Shown here: in pieces, positions 1 to 7,741 of the stretch | Layout of the letters: each line of letters begins with the position of its first letter | Position numbering within the stretch: the stretch's first letter is position 1 | DNA from: Candidatus Sumerlaeota bacterium | GTDB taxonomy: Bacteria > Sumerlaeota > Sumerlaeia > Sumerlaeales > Sumerlaeaceae | Assembly (NCBI GenBank): GCA_026398535.1 | Contig: JAPLSQ010000052.1 | Span: 1-64,000, forward strand | Direction: 5' to 3' | DNA: 64,000 nucleotides | The notes under the pieces: generated by a model | Databases searched by the model: none | Told to the model about the DNA's origin: nothing | Seen by the model: only the letters and a program-made list of their open reading frames with translations | Made by a program: the position numbers and the translations under genes

Positions 1-71
1 GGGCTTCGCCCCCCACGCCCCCCACAAGAAATCAAGTGTCCCAGCAGGGTGGGAGACTTGCGAAGCGAAAA

Positions 72-971
72 CTACCTAACAACCCGAAACCCGCCGTAGG
101 TGAGCCTAGTGCCCGTGTCGCGGTCGGTGCGATAGGCCGAACGGCAATACCTCGGACCGAAGTGCCAATTGCCGCCGCGCAACATTCGATTCTCAGTTTT
201 CGGCGACAGCCACGCGCTACCGTCCGTTGGTGCGCCCCCGTACGAGTCGTGATGCCAGTCCCGGCACCACTCCAAAACATTCCCGCTCATGTCATAAAGT
301 CCGAATGCGTTGGGGCAAAACCGGCCCACGGGCGACGTCACAACAAAACCATCATTGCCATTGGAAAATATCCAAGCATCGAAGTCTTTATTGCCCTGAG
401 TCGCGGACTTCAGCGCTTGGTCGGCAATGTTGGCATAGCAGTGTGTCTCCTCCTCATCGCCCCAGTGCCATGGCGTCGTCGTCCCCGCGCGGCAGGCGTA
501 CTCCCACTGGGCTTCGGACGGCAGACGATAGTCGTGGCTCGAGCCGCGCGTCAGCCACTCGCAAAACGCCGCGGTATCGTCCCACGACACCATGACCACA
601 GGTTGGCCGTCGCCGTTCAGGTCGTTTCCTACCCATTCACCGCTGTAGTGATCGGGGCGGAAGCGGCGGAATTGGGCATTGGTGACGGCGAACTTGCCCA
701 TCCAGTAACCATCGAGCGTGACGGAGTGGAGGGGGTGCTCTCTGTCAAATGCGTGCTCGTCATCCTCAGGCGAACCCATGTTGAACCGGCCCGCCGGAAT
801 CCACACCATCTCAAGCTCAAGGCCGCCAAACCGCTCTGTGTAGTTTTGCCCAGAGCCGCAATCACACGGGCGCGCAAGTTGCAAAACGCCGCCGCAGAAC
901 GGACAGGCCTTCCAGCCATCCTGCATTTCCTTTCCGCACGCTTCACAGTTGATCGTCATCGTCGTCGACAT
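72..971 (-). CDS. Formylglycine-generating-enzyme-like (SUMF1 family) protein with N-terminal zinc ribbon
   Basis: Seen: an N-terminal zinc ribbon (CEAC, then CPFC about 11 residues later, followed by CDCGSG), then a full FGE-sulfatase fold of about 240 residues. Hallmarks are MVWIPAGRFNMGS, VTNAQF, SWDDTAAFCEWL, YRLPSEAQWEYACRAG, YDMSGNVLEWC and a C-terminal YGGFRVVR. Known: true formylglycine-generating enzymes oxidise a sulfatase Cys using a copper-binding Cys pair near the C terminus; many bacterial homologues are only fold relatives. Here one Cys (GPRYCRSAYR) is present, but the second position in the terminal GFR motif is Val, so FGE activity is doubtful. A GTG at 1016 would add 15 residues. 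ATG 971 lies directly beside a GGAAGG (972-977), and ATG 959 is better spaced from it, so the start is uncertain. No sulfatase is encoded in this window. Confidence 0.85.
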   Translation of the reverse strand: MSTTMTINCEACGKEMQDGWKACPFCGGVLQLARPCDCGSGQNYTERFGGLELEMVWIPAGRFNMGSPEDDEHAFDREHPLHSVTLDGYWMGKFAVTNAQFRRFRPDHYSGEWVGNDLNGDGQPVVMVSWDDTAAFCEWLTRGSSHDYRLPSEAQWEYACRAGTTTPWHWGDEEETHCYANIADQALKSATQGNKDFDAWIFSNGNDGFVVTSPVGRFCPNAFGLYDMSGNVLEWCRDWHHDSYGGAPTDGSAWLSPKTENRMLRGGNWHFGPRYCRSAYRTDRDTGTRLTYGGFRVVR

Positions 972-1164
972 CCTTCCCAAACGAATATGATTGCTTCTCC
1001 GAAAATCGCATGACACCAGCCCCGCCTGTCAATGGAAAACAATGACGCGATCAAGCCGGCATTCTCCTTGCCCGGACAAACAATCATATTAGCGGTTTGT
1101 GCAATTAGACGCCAGGTCTCGTTATCCTGCTTCGACAACAGCGGAATGATTCTGACGGTCGTTT

Positions 1165-1419
1165 TTAAGCGGAATCGTCCCGCCCGGCGTGGGGTTGCAC
1201 ACCGTACACGTCCGCGGCCGCCACATATGGTTCCACGCGGCAGGTCGCAATTTGATCGGGCGCGGAGGAATGATTCAGCGGATTGATCAGCTTCATGAGA
1301 TCCCAAGCGCTCTCGTTGTCGCCTGCCGCGGCGTATGCCATCGCGGCCCAGAACGCGGCGTGGGTATACTGCCCGCCGTTATCGGACGGAGGACTCGTAT
1401 TGGCCTGGATGCTGGACAA
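1165..1419 (-). pseudogene. Fossil of a GH94 / cyclic beta-1,2-glucan synthase-type phosphorylase C-terminus
   Basis: An 84-codon reading frame carries a recognisable stretch of the GH94 catalytic domain: NGGQYTHAAFWAAMAYAA, then AWDLMKLINPLNHS, then CRVEPYVAAADVYGVQPHAGR. Intact members of this family exceed 700 residues and continue after 'PHxGR' into a GGWTWYTGSAGW-like segment. Here the frame loses similarity at both ends: the first 10 or so residues and the last 5 do not fit. It is a remnant rather than a working gene. It lies back to back with an FG-GAP fragment on the other strand, with the breakpoint at about 1385-1430. The identification rests on remembered family motifs. Confidence 0.7.
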
Positions 1420-1590
1420 TCACACCGTCTGGCTTCGGCCAACTGGACGTATGGGGGGCCTGATGTCGGCCAATACGGGGTGTCGATTGCCCCGGCAGGC
1501 GATGTCAACGGCGACGGCATCAGCGATGTCATCGTCGGCTGCCCCAGTTATACGCCGGATGGCAACCGCGCGGGTGACCGCAAAGGGTGA
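1420..1590 (+). pseudogene. Fossil of an FG-GAP / integrin-alpha-type beta-propeller repeat
   Basis: This plus-strand stretch reads as about one FG-GAP blade: an NWTYGGPDVGQYGVSIA segment followed by AGDVNGDGISDVIVGCPSY and a stop at 1588-1590. The calcium-binding DVNGDGxxD motif followed by (V/I)IVG is the signature of FG-GAP repeats, which occur in tandem in large secreted proteins of Planctomycetes and related groups. Only one blade is present, with no signal peptide, no start and an abrupt end 75 bases before kdsB. It is therefore a truncated remnant. The upstream boundary is set by loss of similarity and is approximate. Confidence 0.65.
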
Positions 1591-1665
1591 ATCGTCCTGT
1601 TGCGTTTGGCATTGGCGGCGCGTAAACAGCACGAAATTCATGACACAAACCAACAGGAGCAGAGA

Positions 1666-2430
1666 ATGAAAATCATAGGCGTGATTCCCGCGCGTTACGC
1701 ATCCACGCGCCTTCCCGCCAAGCCGCTCGTGATGATCGCGGGGCAGATGCTGGTGGAGCGCGTGTGGCGGGCGGCCCGTCTGGCCGAGTCGCTCGATGAA
1801 GTGTGGATCGCCACCGACGACGAACGGATTGCCGCGCCGGCGCGCGCCTTCGGCGCCACGGTCGCCATGACGCCGCCCGAATGCCCCAGCGGCACCGACC
1901 GCATCGCCGCGGCCATCGAGGGCCGCGAGGCGGACATTGTGGTGAACATCCAAGGCGATGAACCGCTCATGAGCGCGTCGAATATTGACGCATGCGTGCG
2001 TGCGCTGGCGAATGATCCCGCCGCCGCGGTCTCGACGCCCATGGTTGCCCTTGTCTGCGAGAACGATTACCGCGCCCCGCACGTCGTCAAGGTCGTCTGC
2101 GACTCCAGCGGTTATGCCCTCTATTTCTCTCGCGCGCCCATCCCGGACATGTCGCGCATGCCGGCCGCCGAGCGCGCCGCCGCGGCGGCCGCGCCCCTCG
2201 CGATGAAGCACCTCGGCCTTTACGTCTATCGCCGCACCGCGCTCGAAGCATTCGTCAAGATGCCGCCCTCACGATATGAGACTGCCGAAAAACTCGAACA
2301 GTTGCGCTTTATCGAAGCCGGCTGCCGCATACGGATGGTCCAAGTTGAGCACGATTCGATCGGCGTGGACACACCCGAGGATGTGGCCGCTGTGGAAAAA
2401 AAACTGGCTGAAATGACACGCACCGTGTGA
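1666..2430 (+). CDS. kdsB: 3-deoxy-manno-octulosonate cytidylyltransferase (CMP-Kdo synthetase)
   Basis: This cytoplasmic enzyme activates Kdo with CTP for the inner core of LPS. The 254-residue product is of normal family length. Visible motifs are GVIPARYASTRLPAKPL at residues 5-21 (nucleotide-binding loop), ATDDERI near 49-55, SGTDR near 75-79, NIQGDEPL at 94-101, then KHLGLYVYR and a C-terminal KLEQLRFIE...DTPED segment. The ATG at 1666 follows an AGGAG at about 1655-1659, and the conserved MKIIGVIPAR begins exactly here; 22 codons of upstream open frame do not belong to the family. It marks the organism as LPS-bearing. Other Kdo or lipid A genes are not in the window. Confidence 0.96.
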   Translation: MKIIGVIPARYASTRLPAKPLVMIAGQMLVERVWRAARLAESLDEVWIATDDERIAAPARAFGATVAMTPPECPSGTDRIAAAIEGREADIVVNIQGDEPLMSASNIDACVRALANDPAAAVSTPMVALVCENDYRAPHVVKVVCDSSGYALYFSRAPIPDMSRMPAAERAAAAAAPLAMKHLGLYVYRRTALEAFVKMPPSRYETAEKLEQLRFIEAGCRIRMVQVEHDSIGVDTPEDVAAVEKKLAEMTRTV

Positions 2431-2472
2431 CACAACACAGCAGAATTGCCCGCGGGGTTGTAATTCGATGTC

Positions 2473-3279
2473 ATGCGGCATGTTACGGCCATTGTATATG
2501 CGACGGTCATTGTGGCTCATTGCGCGCTTTTCGGCGCTTTGGCTTCAGTGCGCGGCACATGGCCGGACCCGCCGCTGAAGGGCAGGCTCATCGTGGAACT
2601 CGACGCCTCAAAGGAAACGGAAAAGCCGCGTTACCTTGTGGCAAGCCTGCCTGAACCGGCCGGCGCCGCCCAGCAGGGCAAGCCGCCTCCGGCGGCGCCC
2701 CGGGACAACCGCCAGCCCCCCGCCGGGCATCCGCCGCCTTCGCAATTGCCGCAGGATGTGCGCAACGAATTGCAGAAGGAGCGCGATGAACTGCGCGCGC
2801 AGATTGAGCGCGAACGCGCCGGCGCCTCGGCGCTCGCAGGGCAGGCTGCCCAGCAAGCGCTGGCCGTGCGATCGCGCGCGGCGGACATCGCGGCGGGTTC
2901 GCGCGGAACGGTGCGCGAACTCGACTTCGCGGGATGGCCGAACAATGTCGTCGATGAAATCATGACACGCTACCGCCTTCGAATCACACGCCAGACGCTC
3001 CGCAAACCATCCAATCAGAGCTTCCTCAGCACGGCCGCCGACGCGAGCGGCGACCGCTATTACGCCGACAACACCGCCCCGCCGGGCGTCTACGAGGTGT
3101 TTGAACTCTCGCGCGAGTCCGTCGCCAAAATGAGCCGCATGGAGGAGGAGGAAATCAAGCGCCGCAGTCTCGACCTGGAACACACACGAGTCACGCGCGT
3201 CAAATTCGGCATTGTCGAAGTTCCGCCGGGAAAATATGACATCGGCATCCTCTTCATGAACGCTGAACCGATCCCATGA
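2473..3279 (+). CDS. Exported or membrane-anchored coiled-coil protein of unknown function
   Basis: Not recognised. The 268-residue product begins with a hydrophobic segment (residues about 4-25, a signal or anchor), then a Pro/Gln/Ala-rich linker (about 60-95). A charged helix with coiled-coil character follows (ELQKERDELRAQIERERAG, about 98-125). The C-terminal globular part contains a TRYRLRITRQTL segment and ends in GKYDIGILFMNAEPIP. It starts 42 bases after kdsB on the same strand and may be cotranscribed. The pattern suggests a periplasmic protein attached to the inner membrane. No catalytic motif is evident. No strong ribosome binding site precedes the ATG. Confidence 0.6.
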   Translation: MRHVTAIVYATVIVAHCALFGALASVRGTWPDPPLKGRLIVELDASKETEKPRYLVASLPEPAGAAQQGKPPPAAPRDNRQPPAGHPPPSQLPQDVRNELQKERDELRAQIERERAGASALAGQAAQQALAVRSRAADIAAGSRGTVRELDFAGWPNNVVDEIMTRYRLRITRQTLRKPSNQSFLSTAADASGDRYYADNTAPPGVYEVFELSRESVAKMSRMEEEEIKRRSLDLEHTRVTRVKFGIVEVPPGKYDIGILFMNAEPIP

Positions 3280-3409
3280 ACTCAGACAACACCGGTTACG
3301 CAAAGACAGGAAAAAATGTGTTCTTGATGATTCTCCCCTTCTTCTCCGTCTTTCGCCGTGCCGCCCCCGTGATACTCCGGATAAATCTATCTGACACACT
3401 TCCCCAGAC

Positions 3410-4909
3410 ATGATATCCGCGAACCAAAGCGACAACACACAGACGATTCCGGCGCCCGTTGCATTTTCGCGCCGCGGCGTCCTGCTGTTGATGGCGGTTG
3501 CCGCGGCCGCATTCGCGTTTAATATCTGGCATGGGCTGGATGTGGACGAATACACAAGCTGGGCAAAGACGCGCATGGCGCCCATGGAGCTCATCGAAAA
3601 CCGCCTCACAGCCGGCCATTTCCCGACGTATTTCCTGATGCTCTGGCAATGGGTGCGCATCTTCGGCATTACCGAGGCGGCCATGCGCCTGCCCAGCCTG
3701 CTTATGACACTGGCCGCGCTGTTGTGCTTCAGGCGCTTGGCGGCGGATCTGTTCGGGCGCCAGACCGCGGGACTGGCCGCAGCCATTTTCTGCCTTCACC
3801 AGCTTGTCATCTGGACGGCGCAGCAGGCGCGGCCATACGCGGGCGCTCTCTTGGGAACAACCCTGACGGCCATGGCGCTTGCCCGATGGTGGAACAACGG
3901 GCGCGCCCGCTGGCTGGCGCTGACCGCCGCCGCCGCCGTCCTCGGATTTTCATTTCTTCCATCATGCGCGATGACCATGGCCGCGTTCGCCCTGGCGCTT
4001 TGCCGGACATGGCCGCGCGCGCCGCGTAAAGCGCTTGCCGCGCAGGCCGCGCTGCTCGCGCCGCTCGCATTGCTCATCCTGCCAGCCCTCCTGCTGGCGG
4101 AAAAACAGCACAATTACGCCATTCAGCACGACGCCTGGCTTTTTCGTCCGCTCAAGATGGCCGATGCCCTCAGCCGCGTCGTCTTCGGCGATTATCAGAC
4201 ATGGGCGGGAAAATGGTTTGCCGCTGCCGCCGTCACAGTCTTCATCATTCTGTGCTGGGGCGCAACCCGGCAACTACGCCGCGGCAGCATCCCGGCGCCC
4301 GGCGCGGCGCTGGCATCGTTTCCCCGCGCCGCGTTTGTTTGGTGCTGGGCTTTCACGCCAATCATCATCCTGATGATCGCGGAAGGGCTCATCGGAGAAT
4401 CCCTCCTCTCGCACCCCCGCTATCTCGTGCCCGCGCTCGGTGGTCTCATCCTGATCATCGCGCTCGGTTTGAGCCCCCTGACCTTTTCGCCATCGCGCGC
4501 CGCTCCTTGGAAATACGCGCCCGCGGCCATCGTGCTCGCGCTCATGCTGCCGTGCACGGTCGCCTGGTGGCGCGACCGCGGCGACGGCCCGGCGGTCCTC
4601 GCCCGCGCAATGACCGCGCGCACGCCCGGAGTCCTCATCGCCGGCTACGCGCACATCCTCCATTACGAATACATGCGCGAAATGCCCAAACCGCTCCTGC
4701 CGATCGACGGCCTCAGTGAAAGCCAGGCCCGCGATCAATTGAAGGAACTACCGCCCGACCGCCCATTCTGGTTGTTTGTTTACAACAACAAGCGCGATCC
4801 GCTCGACGCCATCATCGCCAGCCCGCCCGAAGGCTGGCGCGCCGCCCTCATCCTGAAATACCGCGACGCGCGCTCCGCCCTGTTTCAACCCGCAAAACCA
4901 CCTGAATAA
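3410..4909 (+). CDS. GT39-type (PMT_2/ArnT-like) polytopic glycosyltransferase
   Basis: The 499-residue product has a short polar N terminus, then about ten hydrophobic helices and a C-terminal soluble tail of about 90 residues. After the first helix, in the first periplasmic loop, comes an acidic motif GLDVDEYTSW, the position where GT-C enzymes of the PMT/ArnT type hold their catalytic Asp-Glu. This is followed by LIENRLTAGHFPTYF, LRLPSLL-like and TAQQARPYA segments typical of the family. Such enzymes transfer sugars from polyprenyl-phosphate donors in the inner membrane. Acceptor and sugar cannot be told from sequence. Similar but divergent proteins occur at 40.9 kb and 63.1 kb. No clear Shine-Dalgarno precedes the ATG. 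Confidence 0.75.
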   Translation: MISANQSDNTQTIPAPVAFSRRGVLLLMAVAAAAFAFNIWHGLDVDEYTSWAKTRMAPMELIENRLTAGHFPTYFLMLWQWVRIFGITEAAMRLPSLLMTLAALLCFRRLAADLFGRQTAGLAAAIFCLHQLVIWTAQQARPYAGALLGTTLTAMALARWWNNGRARWLALTAAAAVLGFSFLPSCAMTMAAFALALCRTWPRAPRKALAAQAALLAPLALLILPALLLAEKQHNYAIQHDAWLFRPLKMADALSRVVFGDYQTWAGKWFAAAAVTVFIILCWGATRQLRRGSIPAPGAALASFPRAAFVWCWAFTPIIILMIAEGLIGESLLSHPRYLVPALGGLILIIALGLSPLTFSPSRAAPWKYAPAAIVLALMLPCTVAWWRDRGDGPAVLARAMTARTPGVLIAGYAHILHYEYMREMPKPLLPIDGLSESQARDQLKELPPDRPFWLFVYNNKRDPLDAIIASPPEGWRAALILKYRDARSALFQPAKPPE

Positions 4910-4956
4910 TCCGCCCATGATCGCATAATAAACAACCGCGCGACACCCGCAACCGC

Positions 4957-5033
4957 GTGCCCATAGCTCAAATGGATAGAGCGACAGACTACGGATCTGT
5001 AGGTTGGGGGTTCAACTCCTCCTGGGCACGCCA
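4957..5033 (+). tRNA. tRNA-Arg (anticodon ACG), CCA encoded
   Basis: A complete cloverleaf is visible. The acceptor stem GTGCCCA pairs perfectly with TGGGCAC. The D arm is GCTC...GAGC, and the anticodon stem ACAGA/TCTGT encloses the loop CTACGGA with anticodon ACG at 4991-4993. The T arm is GGGGG-TTCAACT-CCTCC with one G-T pair, followed by discriminator G and encoded CCA. ACG is the arginine anticodon normally edited to ICG. The gene stands alone and is followed 11 bases later by a 14-base palindrome and a decayed recombinase-like region. Confidence 0.97.
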
Positions 5034-5044
5034 TTCAAAATAAA

Positions 5045-5058
5045 TGTCTTGCAAGACA
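5045..5058. repeat. 14-base perfect palindrome beside tRNA-Arg
   Basis: TGTCTTGCAAGACA is its own reverse complement and begins 11 bases after the tRNA CCA end. It is not followed by a T run, so it is a poor intrinsic terminator. Next to a recombinase relic it could be part of an old attachment or recombination site, but this is inference. The flanking stretch 5059-5265 holds no convincing gene. Confidence 0.45.
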
Positions 5059-5265
5059 AGATCGGGTTTCCAATCTCCGCGAGATTCCCAGCGAATTCCA
5101 GACATTTTTGAAACCCCATGCTCTGAGCCTTCGTCCACACGCACGACGCCCGATTAACTAAACCAGAACGACCGAAAGACTGCAATTCCACTCAAATGTG
5201 CGAAAAAATCCTTACGTTATCCAGGAGAACAAACGGATCATCCATACTATATATAGCTCTAATAG

Positions 5266-5464
5266 CAGAGGACCAAGCAACTTGATGATGATATTCCCCG
5301 TCATCAGGCTGAGATCGATTTCCTTCGCATCCACTATCTTTCCGGTAACCGACTACTCCATGAAACCCAGTACCTCTGGAAGAAGCGGCCTCGGCTCGAT
5401 CAGGGAGAAAAGCGAAAGATTGTCGAGAACATCACCGACTAAAGTTATTTGCCTTCTGAAGTGA
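5266..5464 (+). pseudogene. Probable decayed C-terminal fragment of a site-specific recombinase
   Basis: One frame, open from 5266 to the TAA at 5440-5442, reads HQAEIDFLRIHYLS, then HETQYLWKKRPRLD, then QGEKRKIVENITD. Removing one T at 5440 lets it continue as ITDKVICLLK before a stop. A tail of the form 'W..L...EKR.IVE.IT.K(I/V)' resembles the C-terminal part of large serine recombinases. The frame is preceded by three stops within 15 bases and has no start, so it is non-functional. It lies just downstream of a tRNA gene. The family assignment is from memory of the motif and needs a profile search. Confidence 0.4.
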
Positions 5465-5522
5465 TGGCAAAAAGGCAACGCAACAGCAATCCTTCATTGT
5501 GTCTTGAAAGGAGTATCGCAAC

Positions 5523-7190
5523 GTGTATCTGACAAGATGGTTGACGTTTTGTGGGGTCGTGTTGTTGGCTATAGCATTGCCAGCAAAAATCATGAGCGCG
5601 CAAGACACCATACAAACCTCCGGCTCGGGGCGCACGCGGGATGCGGTCGTGGCCGGGCTTTTCTATCCCGCGGGCGCCGCTGAATTGTCGGCGATGATTG
5701 ACCGTTACATGGCGGAAGCCAAACCGCCCGAATTGAAGAACGTCAGGGCAGTGATCTGCCCCCATGCGGGCTTTGTCTATTCCGGCCCAACAGCGGCGTA
5801 TTCGTACAAACTTCTCGCGGGGCGTGACATCGATACCGTGATCGTTCTGGCGCCGAGCCATTATGCCGACTTTAATGGCGCGGCGGTTTCCAACGCAACC
5901 GGATGGCGCACACCGCTTGGCACGATGGCAGTATCGGAAAAAGCCCCGGAACTGGCCGCTCTTCCGCCATTTCAGTTTGAACCCAAATGCCACGTCCAAC
6001 GGCCTGGATGGTGGCGCCAGTCGTCGGCCAAAGCGCCGCCGCCCGCGCAAGACCAGCCGGAGACCTGGGAGCATTCCGCCGAGGTTCAGGCGCCGTTTCT
6101 CCAGAAGGCTTTGCCCAGCGCCACCCTGCTGCCCGTCATCTTCAGCCAGGAAATTGACACGGCCGCCGCCGCTCGCTCGCTCGCCAAAGTGCTCGATGAC
6201 AAGACTGTCATTGTCGCAAGTTCCGATCTCAGCCATTATTATCCCTACGATGAGGCGAAAAAGCTCGACAACAGCTGCGTCAAGACGATCTGCGACCTTG
6301 ATATCGAGCGCATGAGCGGCCAGGAGGCATGCGGCAAAACACCCATACTGACGGTGATGCATCTGGCAAAGCAAAAGGGATGGAAAACCAAACTGCTCGA
6401 TTACCGCAACAGCGGCGACACAGCGGGCGATAAAAGCGGCGTGGTCGGATACGCCGCCATCGCATTTTACGAGGAGAAGCCCGCCGACACACAGACAAAA
6501 TCCGCCCAGGAAACAACAATAACAGACGGCGCATCGAATCAGGCGGCCCCCGGAGGAGGAACCGCTGACGATATACAGTCCACGCCGTCCGAGAGCGGAA
6601 AAGCCGCCGCCGGCCCGGAACAAACATCGGCAACGCTCACAAGCGATGATGGCAAAAAGCTGCTGGAACTTGCCCGCAAAGCGCTCAATGAGGCTGTGAC
6701 AAAGGGAAGTCTTCCGGAAATCGATCCCGTCACGCTTCCCGCGAAATTCAGGGAGCTCAAGGGATGCTTCGTGACACTGACCGAAGGCGGCGAACTGCGG
6801 GGATGCATCGGGCACATTTTCCCCAAGGAGCCTTTGTGGCACGCGGTGCTCGACAATGCCCGCAGCGCGGCTCTTGAGGATCCACGGTTTCCGCCCGTTC
6901 GCGCCGCCGAATTGAACAAAATCGAAATCGAGGTCAGCGTGCTGACGGCGCCGCGGCCGCTGGAATTTTCATCGCCTGATGATCTGCTGAACAAACTGCA
7001 ACCACACAAAGATGGCGTCGTGATGCAGATCGGCTACCGCACATCCACTTTCTTGCCACAGGTATGGGAACAGTTGCCCGATAAAACCGAATTTCTGAAC
7101 CATCTCGCGCAAAAGTCGGGTTCCGCGCCAAGCGCATGGCGTGAACCGGGCGCCAAGATCCAGATTTATCATGCCGAAGCGTTCAAATAG
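5523..7190 (+). CDS. Memo-AMMECR1 fusion protein (AmmeMemoRadiSam B+A domains) with signal peptide
   Basis: Seen: residues 1-27 form a signal peptide or anchor. Residues about 35-318 are a Memo domain with its metal-site-type residues His81 (CPHAG), His113 (PSHY) and Cys270 (ACGK), plus SSDLSHY. A linker rich in Ser, Thr, Gly and Ala covers about 319-375. Residues about 376-555 are an AMMECR1 domain containing the conserved LRGCIGH (425-431) and DPRFPPV. Known: in many prokaryotes Memo, AMMECR1 and a radical SAM protein form the AmmeMemoRadiSam set, thought to act in an oxidative or radical modification. The radical SAM partner is not in this window. The GTG start at 5523 follows an AAGGAG at about 5506-5511. 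Export of both domains is inferred from the N terminus. Confidence 0.88.
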   Translation: MYLTRWLTFCGVVLLAIALPAKIMSAQDTIQTSGSGRTRDAVVAGLFYPAGAAELSAMIDRYMAEAKPPELKNVRAVICPHAGFVYSGPTAAYSYKLLAGRDIDTVIVLAPSHYADFNGAAVSNATGWRTPLGTMAVSEKAPELAALPPFQFEPKCHVQRPGWWRQSSAKAPPPAQDQPETWEHSAEVQAPFLQKALPSATLLPVIFSQEIDTAAAARSLAKVLDDKTVIVASSDLSHYYPYDEAKKLDNSCVKTICDLDIERMSGQEACGKTPILTVMHLAKQKGWKTKLLDYRNSGDTAGDKSGVVGYAAIAFYEEKPADTQTKSAQETTITDGASNQAAPGGGTADDIQSTPSESGKAAAGPEQTSATLTSDDGKKLLELARKALNEAVTKGSLPEIDPVTLPAKFRELKGCFVTLTEGGELRGCIGHIFPKEPLWHAVLDNARSAALEDPRFPPVRAAELNKIEIEVSVLTAPRPLEFSSPDDLLNKLQPHKDGVVMQIGYRTSTFLPQVWEQLPDKTEFLNHLAQKSGSAPSAWREPGAKIQIYHAEAFK

Positions 7191-7534
7191 CGCGAGCGCC
7201 GCATGGCTGGCGCGATTTGAAAAATCCATGAGAGGGCGCCAAGTCATCCCGCGCGAAAGAAGCGCCTTTCAGCGGCGGCAACCGGCACACATCACAAGCA
7301 CACAAAAGGGTTATTGTTTTTCGTTGACTTGCGGTGTCAGCCCATGATGGCATTTCGACAATTTTGAAGGTTTGGAATTTAGTCATTGTTTCAGATAAGT
7401 AAGTTGGTTGAGTTTGCGATTCCCCCAAGTTGGGTGATTTTCACATGCGCCCGCCCCCCAGTTCGTCATTCTCAGAATCTCCCGATATTTGCTGTCTTTC
7501 ACAACATATCGACGGAAAGGGGGTGAGCACAGAA
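7191..7534 (+). other. Long untranslated stretch ahead of the cold-shock gene
   Basis: No credible protein frame is seen in these 344 bases. From about 7310 the sequence becomes AT-rich (TTGTTTTTCGTTGACTTGCG and following), and a possible -35-like TTGACT lies at 7324-7329. A long leader is usual for csp genes, where RNA structure controls translation with temperature. Whether the leader works that way here is inference. The purine-rich GGAAAGGGGG at 7514-7523 is the ribosome binding site for the cold-shock gene. Confidence 0.4.
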
Positions 7535-7741
7535 ATGCACCATGGTAAAGTGAAGTGGTTCAGTGACAAAAAAGGCTTCGGATTTATCCTTCCTGATGGC
7601 GGCGGCGATGATGTGTTTGTGCATTATTCATCGATCGTGAGTGAAGGATTCCGTTCCTTGACTGAAGGCCAGTTCGTCCAGTTTGAAACTGAGGAAACGC
7701 AGAAAGGCATTCAGGCGAAAAATGTCATGAGGTTGGACTGA
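7535..7741 (+). CDS. Cold-shock domain protein (CspA family)
   Basis: A single-domain OB-fold nucleic-acid-binding protein of 68 residues, normal for the family. Both RNA-binding motifs are present: RNP1 as KGFGFI (residues 13-18) and RNP2 as DVFVHYSSI (about 26-34), preceded by [11 protein letters not shown]. It ends in [10 protein letters not shown]. Such proteins act as RNA chaperones in the cytoplasm. The ATG at 7535 follows a GGAAAGGGGG at 7514-7523, a slightly long spacing; an in-frame GTG at 7523 overlaps that site and is unlikely. Its 3' end overlaps the converging cysteine desulfurase gene by 17 bases. Confidence 0.95.
   Translation: MHHGKVKWFSDKKGFGFILPDGGGDDVFVHYSSIVSEGFRSLTEGQFVQFETEETQKGIQAKNVMRLD

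Noticed and set aside
36-1013. 325-codon plus-strand frame opposite the FGE-like gene
   Set aside because: Antisense to the FGE fold, which is unmistakable; Arg/Ala/Pro-rich shadow.
1420-2211. 263-codon minus-strand frame opposite kdsB
   Set aside because: Antisense of kdsB; Gly/Arg/His-rich without a recognisable domain.
5198-5464. 88-codon plus-strand frame after tRNA-Arg as a gene
   Set aside because: It runs in a different frame from the recombinase-like remnant and only its last 8 codons join it; no ribosome binding site and no homology-like pattern.
5445-6842. 465-codon minus-strand frame opposite the Memo-AMMECR1 gene
   Set aside because: Antisense of a well-supported gene with intact motifs; Cys/Gly-rich shadow composition.
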